Below are positions 1-6,335 of a DNA stretch of 14,868 bases, in pieces (the stretch's first letter is position 1; every line of letters begins with the position of its first letter). The DNA lies in assembly GCA_910587355.1 (NCBI GenBank), contig CAJUKF010000057.1, positions 1-14,868 of the forward strand. The letters are read 5' to 3'. The notes beneath the pieces were generated by a model. That model did not search any database and was not told the origin of the DNA. It saw only the letters and a program-made list of their open reading frames with translations. Origin of the DNA: an uncultured Muribaculaceae bacterium (lineage in GTDB: Bacteria; Bacteroidota; Bacteroidia; Bacteroidales; Muribaculaceae). Made by a program: the position numbers and the translations under genes.

Positions 1-62
1 AACACGAAAGCAGGAGATAAACACCTGCGATTAGTGTTTACCTCCTACTCGATTTTCGTGTT
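1..62 (-). terminator. Long imperfect stem-loop at the left edge, possible terminator
   Basis: Three nested pairs of complementary segments form one long hairpin: 1-9 with 54-62 (AACACGAAA/TTTCGTGTT), 12-16 with 42-46 (AGGAG/CTCCT) and 18-24 with 34-40 (TAAACAC/GTGTTTA), closing on a 9-base loop at 25-33. It touches the stop codon of the small minus-strand gene at 62-394. The position fits a transcription terminator or a 3'-end stabilising structure. A U-run after the stem would lie outside the window, so a true intrinsic terminator cannot be confirmed. Confidence 0.5.
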
Positions 63-394
63 TATTTGTGCAGTTTATCCGCGAGGTCGTGAGCCTTGTC
101 GGCGAGAGAGTCAAGAAGGTCGCCGCCTTTTTCCATTATGTTTCCGGTGGCGTCTTTAACCTTGCCTGCAAGGTCGCCTCCCTTGTCCATGAGGTTTCCT
201 GTGACGTCTTTCATCTTGCCTGCGAGGTCGCCGGCTTTGTCTTTGGCTGCTGCAAGAGCATCGGCAGCTTCTTCTTTCATTGCTTTTGCCTGAAAGCCTG
301 CAGCGGTCTTTGCGGCTTCTGCAGAAACTTTGGCTCCTGCCTCCGATATTTCAGCGGCGGCGCGGGCCATGTCTTTGTCGGTGTTCATATTCAT
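62..394 (-). CDS. Small Ala/Lys-rich helical repeat protein (LEA-like), function unknown
   Basis: A 110-residue protein rich in Ala, Lys, Asp and Gly, with no signal peptide and no hydrophobic span, so probably cytoplasmic. The C-terminal half contains a repeat of exactly 18 residues: 52-69, 70-87 and a degenerate copy at 88-105, with core DKxGDLAGKxKDxTGNxM. Eighteen residues make five alpha-helical turns, so each copy presents the same face, as in LEA, apolipoprotein-like and YtxH-like proteins. The first two copies are also clearly similar at DNA level, which suggests tandem duplication. ATG at 394 is used; an in-frame ATG at 388 is equally possible. The gene lies 79 bases downstream of ackA with no clear terminator between, so read-through from pta-ackA is possible. 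A stress or desiccation role would be inference from composition only. Confidence 0.75.
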   Translation of the reverse strand: MNMNTDKDMARAAAEISEAGAKVSAEAAKTAAGFQAKAMKEEAADALAAAKDKAGDLAGKMKDVTGNLMDKGGDLAGKVKDATGNIMEKGGDLLDSLADKAHDLADKLHK

Positions 395-473
395 AATAGT
401 AGAGTTTTTTGATAGAGTTTGATAAATCTACCATATGAAACAAGCTCGCCGGCGTTTTTGTTTTGCAGTGCGC

Positions 474-1679
474 TTAGCGGCTTACAAGAGCCATAGTGTC
501 GCGTGCAATCATCAGCTCCTCGTCGGTGGGGATGACACACACTTTCACGGGTGCCGATGTCTTGGAAATCACGGCTTCGACGCCACGGGTTCTGGCATTG
601 ACTTCCCTGTCGATTTCAACTCCCATGAATCCGAGGGTGGAGCATACATTCTCGCGGAGACCCATTTGGTTCTCGCCTACACCGCCTGTGAATACGATGA
701 TGTCGGCGCCGCCCATTTCGGCTGCATATGCGCCGATATACTTGGTGATGCGGAGCTCGTACATGTCGAGGGCGAGGCGTGCGCGTTCGTCGCCTGCGGC
801 TATTGCTGCTTCTATTTCGCGCATGTCGCTGCTCACGCCGCTGATGCCGAGCACACCGCTCTCTTTGTTGATGATGTTCTGAAGCTGCTCGGCGGTGAGT
901 TTGTGCTTGTTCATGATGAAGGTGAGCGCGCCGGGGTCAACGTCGCCAACGCGTGTGCCCATCATGAGACCTTCGACGGGAGTGAGGCCCATCGATGTGT
1001 CGATGCACTTGCCGTACTTGACAGCAGCCATCGATGCGCCGTTGCCGATGTGGCAGGTGATGATGCGCTGTCTGGTGATGTCAACGCCGAGGAATTCGCA
1101 CACGCGCTGGCTCACATAGCGGTGGCTGGTGCCGTGGAAGCCGTAGCGGCGCACGCCGTCTTCGGTGTAATATTTATATGGGAGGGCATACATATATGCC
1201 TTCGCGGGCATGGTCTGGTGGAATGCGGTGTCGAACACGCCTACCTGAGGCACGTCGGGCATGATTGCCGTGATTGCGTCGATGCCCGTCATGTTGGCCG
1301 GGTTGTGCAGGGGAGCGATGTCGTAGCACTCGCGTATTTTCTCCTTCACGGCATCGTCGATAATGACGCTCTCGCTGAATTTCTCGCCTCCGTGTACCAC
1401 GCGGTGGCCGACGGCGTCGATTTCGTCATAGCTTTTGATGCAGCCTTCCTTGGGGTCGGTGAGCACGTTGAGGATAGCCTTGACGGCACCCTTATGGTCG
1501 GTGAGGCCGAGGTCGATTGTCTCCTTCGAGCCGTCGGCACGCTTGAATTTCAGGAAACCGCCGGCGAGTCCGATTTTCTCTACGCCGCCTTCGGCGAGTA
1601 CTTTGTCGCTGTTGCCCTCGAGGTCGAGGAATTTATATTTTACCGAGCTTGAGCCCGAATTGAGAACGAGAATTTTCAT
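474..1679 (-). CDS. ackA: Acetate kinase
   Basis: AckA transfers the phosphate of acetyl phosphate to ADP, giving acetate and ATP, the last step of the Pta-AckA pathway in the cytoplasm. At 401 residues it has the usual family length. The N-terminal NSGSSSxK signature holds N7, S10, S12 and K14. By alignment to the well-studied Methanosarcina enzyme, further expected catalytic residues are present: R93 in GHRVVHGGE, D150 in VFDTAFH, H182 in RYGFHGTSHR, R243 in MGTRVGD and the C-terminal glutamate in PTDEEL near 387. The nucleotide-binding FTGGVGEN motif is at 330-337. The start codon lies only 6 bases after the pta stop, so the two form one operon transcribed from the promoter upstream of pta. 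All key residues look intact. Confidence 0.97.
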   Translation of the reverse strand: MKILVLNSGSSSVKYKFLDLEGNSDKVLAEGGVEKIGLAGGFLKFKRADGSKETIDLGLTDHKGAVKAILNVLTDPKEGCIKSYDEIDAVGHRVVHGGEKFSESVIIDDAVKEKIRECYDIAPLHNPANMTGIDAITAIMPDVPQVGVFDTAFHQTMPAKAYMYALPYKYYTEDGVRRYGFHGTSHRYVSQRVCEFLGVDITRQRIITCHIGNGASMAAVKYGKCIDTSMGLTPVEGLMMGTRVGDVDPGALTFIMNKHKLTAEQLQNIINKESGVLGISGVSSDMREIEAAIAAGDERARLALDMYELRITKYIGAYAAEMGGADIIVFTGGVGENQMGLRENVCSTLGFMGVEIDREVNARTRGVEAVISKTSAPVKVCVIPTDEELMIARDTMALVSR

Positions 1680-1685
1680 ATCGAA

Positions 1686-2699
1686 TCAAAGATTTTTCAG
1701 ACCGATGGCCTGGTTACATGTGATGATGATAGTCTTATAGATGTCTTCGGGGAAGCAGCCGCGCGAGAGGTCGTTGACCGGAGCTGCCAGACCCTGAAGC
1801 ACGGGGCCCACAGCCTGTACGCCACCGAGACGCTGAACGAGTTTATAAGCGATGTTCCCTACCTCAAGCGAGGGGAATACCAGCACATTGGCGCGTCCGC
1901 TGAGGGGGCTGTTGGGAGCTTTGCTTGCGGCAACGGTGGGCACGAGGGCTGCATCGGCCTGAAGCTCGCCGTCGAGCATTAGTTCGGGGTCCATGCTGTG
2001 TGCGATTTTTGTGGCTTCGATGACTTTGTCCACACTCTCGTTCTTTGCCGAGCCTTTGGTAGAGAAGGAGAGGATGGCCACCCGGGGCTCTATGCCTGCG
2101 ATATCGCGGGCCGTTTTTGCAGAGGATATGGCAATCTGGGCGAGTTCGGGAGCTGTGGGGTTGGGAACAACGGCACAGTCTGCAAAAATCAGAATTCCAT
2201 TTGTACCGAAGTTCGAGCCTTCGTTTAGAAGCATGACGAAGGCGCCCGATACTACATTGATGCCCGGCTGTGTCTTGATTACCTGGAAGGCGGCGCGGAG
2301 CACATTGCCTGTGGTGTTCATCGCACCGGCCACCTGACCATCGGCATCGCCGGCCTTCACCATGAGGCAGCCGAGGTAGAGTGGATTGGCGGTAGTGAGA
2401 CGCGCTTCTTCCATTGAGATGCCTTTCTTCTTGCGGAGCTCGAAGAAGAGAGGTGCGTATTTGTCGATTATTTTTTCGTCTGAAGGGTCGACGATTTGTG
2501 CTTTATCGATGTTTTTGAGCTTGAGCTGAGCTGCAAGTTCTTTGATTTCAGATTTGTGGCCGATAAGTATTATGTCGGCGAGCTCTTCTTCAATAATTCG
2601 GTCGGCTGCTGTGAGTGTACGGGGTTCCAGCCCTTCGGGTAGCACTATGCGCTGGCGGTGTGCATGTGCTTTGCTTGTCAATTTCTCAAAAAGCTCCAT
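1686..2699 (-). CDS. pta: Phosphate acetyltransferase (short, single-domain form)
   Basis: Pta converts acetyl-CoA and phosphate to acetyl phosphate and CoA, feeding AckA. The protein has 337 residues, matching the short class of Pta that lacks the N-terminal CobQ/DRTGG regulatory part found in long enterobacterial enzymes. Family signatures are clear: GELQADAALVP at 244-254, SPLSGRANVLVFPSLEVGN at 264-282, KLVQR with R290, and GPVLQGLAAPVNDLSRG at 298-314. Matching the Methanosarcina enzyme, S312, R313 and D319 correspond to the catalytic Ser-Arg-Asp set with the same spacing. It is the first gene of a pta-ackA operon. A Bacteroidetes -7 element lies 34-41 bases upstream of the start codon. 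Confidence 0.97.
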   Translation of the reverse strand: MELFEKLTSKAHAHRQRIVLPEGLEPRTLTAADRIIEEELADIILIGHKSEIKELAAQLKLKNIDKAQIVDPSDEKIIDKYAPLFFELRKKKGISMEEARLTTANPLYLGCLMVKAGDADGQVAGAMNTTGNVLRAAFQVIKTQPGINVVSGAFVMLLNEGSNFGTNGILIFADCAVVPNPTAPELAQIAISSAKTARDIAGIEPRVAILSFSTKGSAKNESVDKVIEATKIAHSMDPELMLDGELQADAALVPTVAASKAPNSPLSGRANVLVFPSLEVGNIAYKLVQRLGGVQAVGPVLQGLAAPVNDLSRGCFPEDIYKTIIITCNQAIGLKNL

Positions 2700-2732
2700 T
2701 ATATCTTAAGGTTAATGTTTTGTTTTCTGTTG

Positions 2733-2740
2733 CAAAGGTA
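2733..2740 (-). promoter_or_regulatory. Promoter -7 element of pta-ackA
   Basis: Read on the minus strand the site is TACCTTTG followed by C, an exact match to the Bacteroidetes TAnnTTTG element. It predicts a transcript start near 2725 and a leader of about 25 bases before the pta ATG at 2699. No convincing TTTG is seen at the -33 position. Confidence 0.6.
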
Positions 2741-2750
2741 GCTATTTTTT

Positions 2751-2783
2751 ATTGAAGCGTGTGCTTGCTTTTTTTGATTTTTG
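2751..2783 (+). promoter_or_regulatory. Candidate promoter of the plus-strand membrane-protein pair
   Basis: A TTG at 2752-2754 and GATTTTTG at 2776-2783 are separated by 21 bases. The second box matches TAnnTTTG except for its first base. It points toward the 55-residue gene at 2899 and would give a leader of roughly 110 bases. The match is imperfect, so this is tentative. Confidence 0.35.
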
Positions 2784-2793
2784 TATCGCGGGA

Positions 2794-2885
2794 GGCAAAC
2801 AAAGGTTGCCGCGGGTGTGTTTCATTATAAACCGTCTGGAAAACGGCCGGGAGCCGGCCGGCTCCCGAAAAAGTTTCAACTTTTT
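2794..2885 (+). repeat. Structured leader: small hairpin and two adjacent perfect palindromes
   Basis: Three inverted repeats lie in the 5' leader of the gene at 2899. GGCAA (2794-2798) pairs with TTGCC (2806-2810). A fully symmetrical GC-rich 20-base palindrome runs 2848-2867 (arms CGGGAGCCGG and CCGGCTCCCG). Directly next to it, AAAAAGTT (2868-2875) pairs with AACTTTTT (2878-2885) across two bases. The last one ends 13 bases before the start codon, so folding could influence initiation or mRNA stability. Neither palindrome is followed by a T-run on the plus strand, so a normal terminator is unlikely. Confidence 0.7.
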
Positions 2886-2898
2886 AAAATGTAATACA

Positions 2899-3066
2899 AT
2901 GACCCGCACTCGAACAAACAAAATCAACCGTACAAGCGTATGGGTCGCTATTCTGGCGATTTTCCTGATTATACTGCTTGTGATATGGCTTACTTTCGCC
3001 GACCTGACCGGTAATACCGACGTAGCGGCGTTTCTGGCTCCCTATATAGTAAATTCACCTGTCTGA
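2899..3066 (+). CDS. Small single-span membrane protein, function unknown
   Basis: A 55-residue protein with a basic N-terminus (MTRTRTNKINR), one strongly hydrophobic span at about 14-33 (WVAILAIFLIILLVIWLTF) and a short acidic/neutral tail. The positive-inside rule suggests the N-terminus faces the cytoplasm. I chose ATG at 2899 because the upstream in-frame extension to 2752 would translate through the GC palindrome and candidate promoter and reads as non-protein-like Arg/Gly-rich sequence. No Shine-Dalgarno is seen, which is normal in this phylum. The gene is followed after 14 bases by the GlsB-like gene, so the two are probably co-transcribed. I do not recognise the family. A partner or stress-related role is inference from the neighbour. 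Confidence 0.65.
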   Translation: MTRTRTNKINRTSVWVAILAIFLIILLVIWLTFADLTGNTDVAAFLAPYIVNSPV

Positions 3067-3080
3067 TAAACATTACTGAT

Positions 3081-3386
3081 ATGAGCGAACTTATTGCAAT
3101 CACCCCTGAGCGCATCGGATGGCTTATATGGGTTGTCTGGGGCGCCATAGGAGTTCTGGCCGGCATTGTATCAAGCCGGTTTGTGGGCCCGCGTACAGTG
3201 TTTTTCTGCATCATCATAGGTGTTGTGGCAGCCGTCTTCGGCGGTTATCTCTCCACCTGCTTCCTTGGCGGGGGAGCGGTACAGCTCTTCCTGCTCTCTG
3301 TTCTCGGCGCTGTTTTCGGCGCGGGCATCGTTCTGTGGATAGTCGCGGCCCTCACGTCGCACTTCCGCAAGGACGAGAATCTGTAG
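3081..3386 (+). CDS. GlsB/YeaQ/YmgE-like small membrane protein
   Basis: A 101-residue very hydrophobic protein with three likely spans at about 12-32, 38-60 and 66-92, rich in glycine, and a charged cytoplasmic-type tail (SHFRKDENL). The start GWLIWVVWGAIGVLAGIVSSRFVG resembles the GlsB/YeaQ/YmgE (transglycosylase-associated) family, in which Gly-rich hairpins pack three helices. Family members are often stress-induced envelope proteins whose biochemical role is unsettled. It is slightly longer than the usual 80-90 residues. It follows the 55-residue membrane protein in the same direction with a 14-base gap. The family assignment is by pattern only. Confidence 0.65.
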   Translation: MSELIAITPERIGWLIWVVWGAIGVLAGIVSSRFVGPRTVFFCIIIGVVAAVFGGYLSTCFLGGGAVQLFLLSVLGAVFGAGIVLWIVAALTSHFRKDENL

Positions 3387-3425
3387 GACCTATAAAAACT
3401 GTGTGTTATAATATGATTAATGATT

Positions 3426-3467
3426 AAAAGCAAACGCCTCGTCGTGACTGACGGGGCGTTGCTTTTT
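3426..3467. terminator. Bidirectional intrinsic terminator
   Basis: A strong hairpin lies between convergent genes. The arm 3426-3443 pairs with 3450-3466 through about 17 base pairs with one bulged A at 3432, one G-T pair and a 6-base loop. The stem ends in an A-run on the left and a T-run (3463-3467) on the right, so it can stop transcription from the plus-strand pair ending at 3386 and from the minus-strand serpin ending at 3484. Confidence 0.88.
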
Positions 3468-3483
3468 CAGAATGACGATTTGC

Positions 3484-4755
3484 TTATATTGCAGGATTGA
3501 TTACTTTACCGGCGAAGAGGCAACGGTGTGAGCCGTAGTCGCTGATGATGAACAGGAACGGACGGTCGAAAGTAACCTCCTTGAATTCGGGAACAAACGG
3601 TTCTCCGGCATTGCACATAATAGATACTGTTGCGGCGGCTCCTTCGGCTCCTTTCTCGCTGAACTCGATAGCTGCATTCTGTTCAATGGTGAAGTGTCCT
3701 TGCGTGGGCTTTGTAAAAATGCTGACGTTCTGAGCCTTGTCGAAGCCCTTGACACCGAGCTGTTTCAGCACTTTGAGCACGTCGAGATTTTTATCGCACG
3801 GCGCAATTCTGAAGCGCGGCAGGGCGAGTTTCACATCACACGGTGTATAGGCACGCTGCTTGGAGACTATGCCCGATGAAATGAAATCATCGATATTCTG
3901 CCCTGCCGACGGCATAATGATTTCGGCATTGAAGAGCGAGCCTCCGAAGTCGAGTTTTATAGCCTTATAGTCAGATGTCTCGCAGTAGGAATGCAGTTCG
4001 CGCTGGTTCATCATATCAACTTTGATTGTGGCTCCTGGAGTGTGGAAATCGCCTTTGACTGTATTTCCTTTGTCAAAAATATTTGACCATCGTCCGTTGA
4101 AATAGAGGGCGTTGATTTGCATCGCGATTACCGCGGGGTCAATCGATTTGAGCATTTCGGGAATAAGACCCGATGTCTTGTCGTCAATCCATGAGTTTAC
4201 ATCACTGAGAAGCTTCGCGTTGTCCGAGAAGTCGCGCTGACACATTTCGGCAGCATAGCATTTGGAGGCGATGTCGGCGAATGATGTATTGAGTGTTTTG
4301 CCATTGTCGTACCATACAGAATTGGCAAGCCCGATTTTCACTGCCGGGTCTGCCACGGGAAGCCACTCCAGGTATTTGGACGAGAAAGAATTCAAGGCAT
4401 CGGTGTCGGAGGTGCCGAGTGCGGCGGCTATCTCTGCCGAGGTGGCAGGCTCGGTTACATTCGACAGCATCGACAGCAGCATGGCGGCGCTGAAAGGCGA
4501 GCATACGAAGTTGCCTTCGCCGGCCACTGCGTTTGCGGCGCTGAAAAATTTTGTATCGAAACCTGCGATATTCTCAACTGCCTCGCGCTCTGCGCGGCTG
4601 AATTGTGGAGGCAGTACCACTTCGGCGGGAACTCCTTCCTCTGTGGAAGTAGCCGGCGTACCCTTTACTTCCGGCTCCTCCGTCGTGGTATGGTCAGAAC
4701 ACGACAGCAGGAATAACAAAACACCATAAAGCAAATGGAATAAACTCTTTTTCAT
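3484..4755 (-). CDS. Lipoprotein serpin (serine/cysteine protease inhibitor)
   Basis: A 423-residue serpin. The N-terminus is a lipoprotein signal with lipobox LLSC (Cys19), followed by an acidic, Thr-rich linker to about residue 58; the rest is a full-length serpin fold. Recognisable landmarks are GNFVCSPFSAAMLLSML (81-97), NSVWYD (145-150), INALYFNGRW (214-223) and the C-terminal FDRPFLFII (396-404). The hinge of the reactive-centre loop reads EKGAEGAAAT at 367-376, with small residues from P14 onward, typical of inhibitory serpins that trap proteases by loop insertion. Counting from the hinge gives Ala383-Gly384 as a possible P1-P1', suggesting elastase-like targets. However, the loop is about five residues longer than in alpha-1-antitrypsin, so P1 is uncertain. 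It is an isolated gene between a terminator and enolase. A surface or periplasmic defence against host or bacterial proteases is inferred. Confidence 0.93.
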   Translation of the reverse strand: MKKSLFHLLYGVLLFLLSCSDHTTTEEPEVKGTPATSTEEGVPAEVVLPPQFSRAEREAVENIAGFDTKFFSAANAVAGEGNFVCSPFSAAMLLSMLSNVTEPATSAEIAAALGTSDTDALNSFSSKYLEWLPVADPAVKIGLANSVWYDNGKTLNTSFADIASKCYAAEMCQRDFSDNAKLLSDVNSWIDDKTSGLIPEMLKSIDPAVIAMQINALYFNGRWSNIFDKGNTVKGDFHTPGATIKVDMMNQRELHSYCETSDYKAIKLDFGGSLFNAEIIMPSAGQNIDDFISSGIVSKQRAYTPCDVKLALPRFRIAPCDKNLDVLKVLKQLGVKGFDKAQNVSIFTKPTQGHFTIEQNAAIEFSEKGAEGAAATVSIMCNAGEPFVPEFKEVTFDRPFLFIISDYGSHRCLFAGKVINPAI

Positions 4756-4785
4756 AAGTTCATAAGATTGTGTATTTATAGAGTG

Positions 4786-4793
4786 CTAAATTA
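4786..4793 (-). promoter_or_regulatory. Weak candidate -7 element of the serpin gene
   Basis: The minus strand reads TAATTTAG, one base away from TAnnTTTG, in an A/T-rich stretch about 31-38 bases upstream of the serpin start. The expected -33 position holds only T-rich sequence. This is the best candidate in the interval rather than a clear promoter. Confidence 0.25.
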
Positions 4794-4857
4794 TGTAATA
4801 TAAGTGAATTGTAAAAAAACATAGGTTAAATGATGTTAATAGATTAGTGCGGTAGAG

Positions 4858-4889
4858 AAAAAGCGCCCCACGCTATGAGCGTGAGGCGC
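4858..4889 (-). terminator. Intrinsic terminator of enolase
   Basis: On the minus strand a 12-base-pair stem (4878-4889 with 4863-4874, one T-G pair) closes on a three-base loop (4875-4877) and is followed by five T (4862-4858). It lies about 30 bases past the eno stop codon, a textbook Rho-independent terminator. Confidence 0.92.
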
Positions 4890-4917
4890 CGATATGGTTT
4901 TTGTCCGAAAAGGCGGA

Positions 4918-6210
4918 TTATTCGGGACGACGTGTCTTCTTGCCGTAGCCGTACTGAGCGGCGGCACCGAGCTGCTCTTCGATGCGGAGAAGCTGGTTGT
5001 ACTTGGCCATACGGTCGGAACGGCTTGCAGAACCGGTCTTAATCTGACCTGCGTTGGTTGCAACAGCGATGTCGGCGATAGTGGCATCTTCGGTTTCGCC
5101 CGAGCGGTGCGAAATCACGGCGGTGTAACCGTTGCGCTGAGCGAGCTCAACAGCGCGGAGTGTTTCGGTGAGCGAGCCAATCTGGTTGACTTTGACGAGA
5201 ATCGAGTTTGCGCAGCCGAGTTCGATACCTTTTTCGAGGTACTTGACGTTGGTAACGAAGAGGTCGTCGCCAACGAGCTGGCAGCGGTCACCGATGAGGT
5301 CGGTGAGAATCTTCCAGCCTTCCCAGTCGCCTTCGGCCATGCCGTCTTCAATAGAGTCGATGGGGAATTCCTCGACGAGTTTCTTGAGGAATTCGGCCTG
5401 CTGCTGGCTTGTGAGCTTGGGAGCGTTTGCACCCTGCTTCCAGGTGTAGTCGTATACGCCGTCTTTGTAGAACTCCGACGAAGCGCAGTCGAGGCCGATG
5501 GTCACGTCTTTGCCGGGTACGTAGCCGGCCTTTTCGATAGCCTGGATAATTACGTTGAGGGCATCTTCAGTGCCGTCGAGTGTGGGAGCGAAGCCGCCTT
5601 CGTCACCTACAGCGGTGCTGAGGCCGCGGGCTTTGAGCACGCTCTTGAGGTTGTGGAATACTTCTGTACCCATGCGGATGCCTTCGTGGAACGAAGTAGC
5701 GCCGATAGGACGAATCATGAATTCCTGGAAGCAGATGGGAGCGTCGGAGTGAGCGCCGCCGTTGATGATGTTCATCATGGGCACGGGGAGCACGTATGTG
5801 TTGCAGCCACCGATGTATTTGTAAAGGGGAAGGTCGAGGTAGTCAGCGGCAGCCTTTGCAACAGCCAGCGATACGCCGAGGATAGCGTTTGCGCCGAGGT
5901 TGCTCTTGGTGTCGGTGCCGTCGAGAGCGAGCATTGCTTCGTCGATAGCTATCTGGTCGAGTGCGTTCATGCCAACGAGAGCTGCGGCAATGGGGCCGTT
6001 TACGTTAGCTACGGCTTTGAGGACGCCTTTGCCCATGTAGCGGTTCTTGTCGCCGTCGCGGAGCTCGAGAGCTTCGTTTACGCCTGTGGATGCGCCCGAG
6101 GGAACGGATGCACGGCCAAAAGCGCCGCTTTCGAGGGTAACATCAACTTCTACTGTGGGGTTGCCGCGTGAATCGAGCACCTCACGACCGATGATTTTTT
6201 CGATTTTCAT
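4918..6210 (-). CDS. eno: Enolase (phosphopyruvate hydratase)
   Basis: Enolase interconverts 2-phosphoglycerate and phosphoenolpyruvate in glycolysis, in the cytoplasm with Mg2+. I start the protein at the ATG at 6210 (MKIEKIIGREVLDSRGNPTVEV), giving 430 residues, the normal length. The in-frame ATG at 6282 would add 24 atypical residues. Key residues are in place: the mobile SGAST loop (38-42), E204 in GDEGGFAP, metal ligands D241 (GLDCASSEF), E288 (SIEDGM) and D315 (GDDLFVTN), the catalytic Lys340 in ILVKVNQIG, H368 in SHRSGETED and K391 in QIKTGS. The gene has its own promoter-like element upstream and its own terminator downstream, so it is probably a single-gene transcript. Confidence 0.97.
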   Translation of the reverse strand: MKIEKIIGREVLDSRGNPTVEVDVTLESGAFGRASVPSGASTGVNEALELRDGDKNRYMGKGVLKAVANVNGPIAAALVGMNALDQIAIDEAMLALDGTDTKSNLGANAILGVSLAVAKAAADYLDLPLYKYIGGCNTYVLPVPMMNIINGGAHSDAPICFQEFMIRPIGATSFHEGIRMGTEVFHNLKSVLKARGLSTAVGDEGGFAPTLDGTEDALNVIIQAIEKAGYVPGKDVTIGLDCASSEFYKDGVYDYTWKQGANAPKLTSQQQAEFLKKLVEEFPIDSIEDGMAEGDWEGWKILTDLIGDRCQLVGDDLFVTNVKYLEKGIELGCANSILVKVNQIGSLTETLRAVELAQRNGYTAVISHRSGETEDATIADIAVATNAGQIKTGSASRSDRMAKYNQLLRIEEQLGAAAQYGYGKKTRRPE

Positions 6211-6283
6211 AGTGCGAAATGTTAATATGCTGTTATATTGTGTTTTGATTTTTCTTGTTGCCGCGCACTTTTTAATGCGCACG

Positions 6284-6291
6284 CAAATTTA
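6284..6291 (-). promoter_or_regulatory. Promoter -7 element of eno
   Basis: The minus strand reads TAAATTTG followed by C, matching TAnnTTTG, 74-81 bases upstream of the eno ATG. No TTTG is seen at the -33 position. The predicted leader of about 65 bases contains a short hairpin (GCGCA/TGCGC). Confidence 0.5.
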
Positions 6292-6335
6292 CGAAAAATT
6301 TCCGTAATAAATACTCTTGTTTCAAGTTTTTTGCA

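Noticed and set aside
68..412. Plus-strand open frame rich in Cys and Phe opposite the small repeat protein
   Set aside because: The minus-strand product has a coherent 18-residue helical repeat and a composition expected of a real protein; the plus-strand translation looks like a mirror of its codons.
435..1652. Long plus-strand open frame opposite ackA
   Set aside because: It is the antisense frame of an unmistakable acetate kinase gene. The translation is low-complexity in Ala, Val, His and Cys and matches no fold; codon bias on the real strand keeps the frame open.
4894..6171. 425-codon plus-strand open frame opposite enolase
   Set aside because: Antisense shadow of eno, with no motif, promoter or sensible composition, and it runs through the eno terminator.
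6313..6330. Small hairpin CTTG/CAAG after nrdJ as a terminator
   Set aside because: Only about five base pairs, and the T-run is on the plus strand, which has no gene to terminate; not enough to call.
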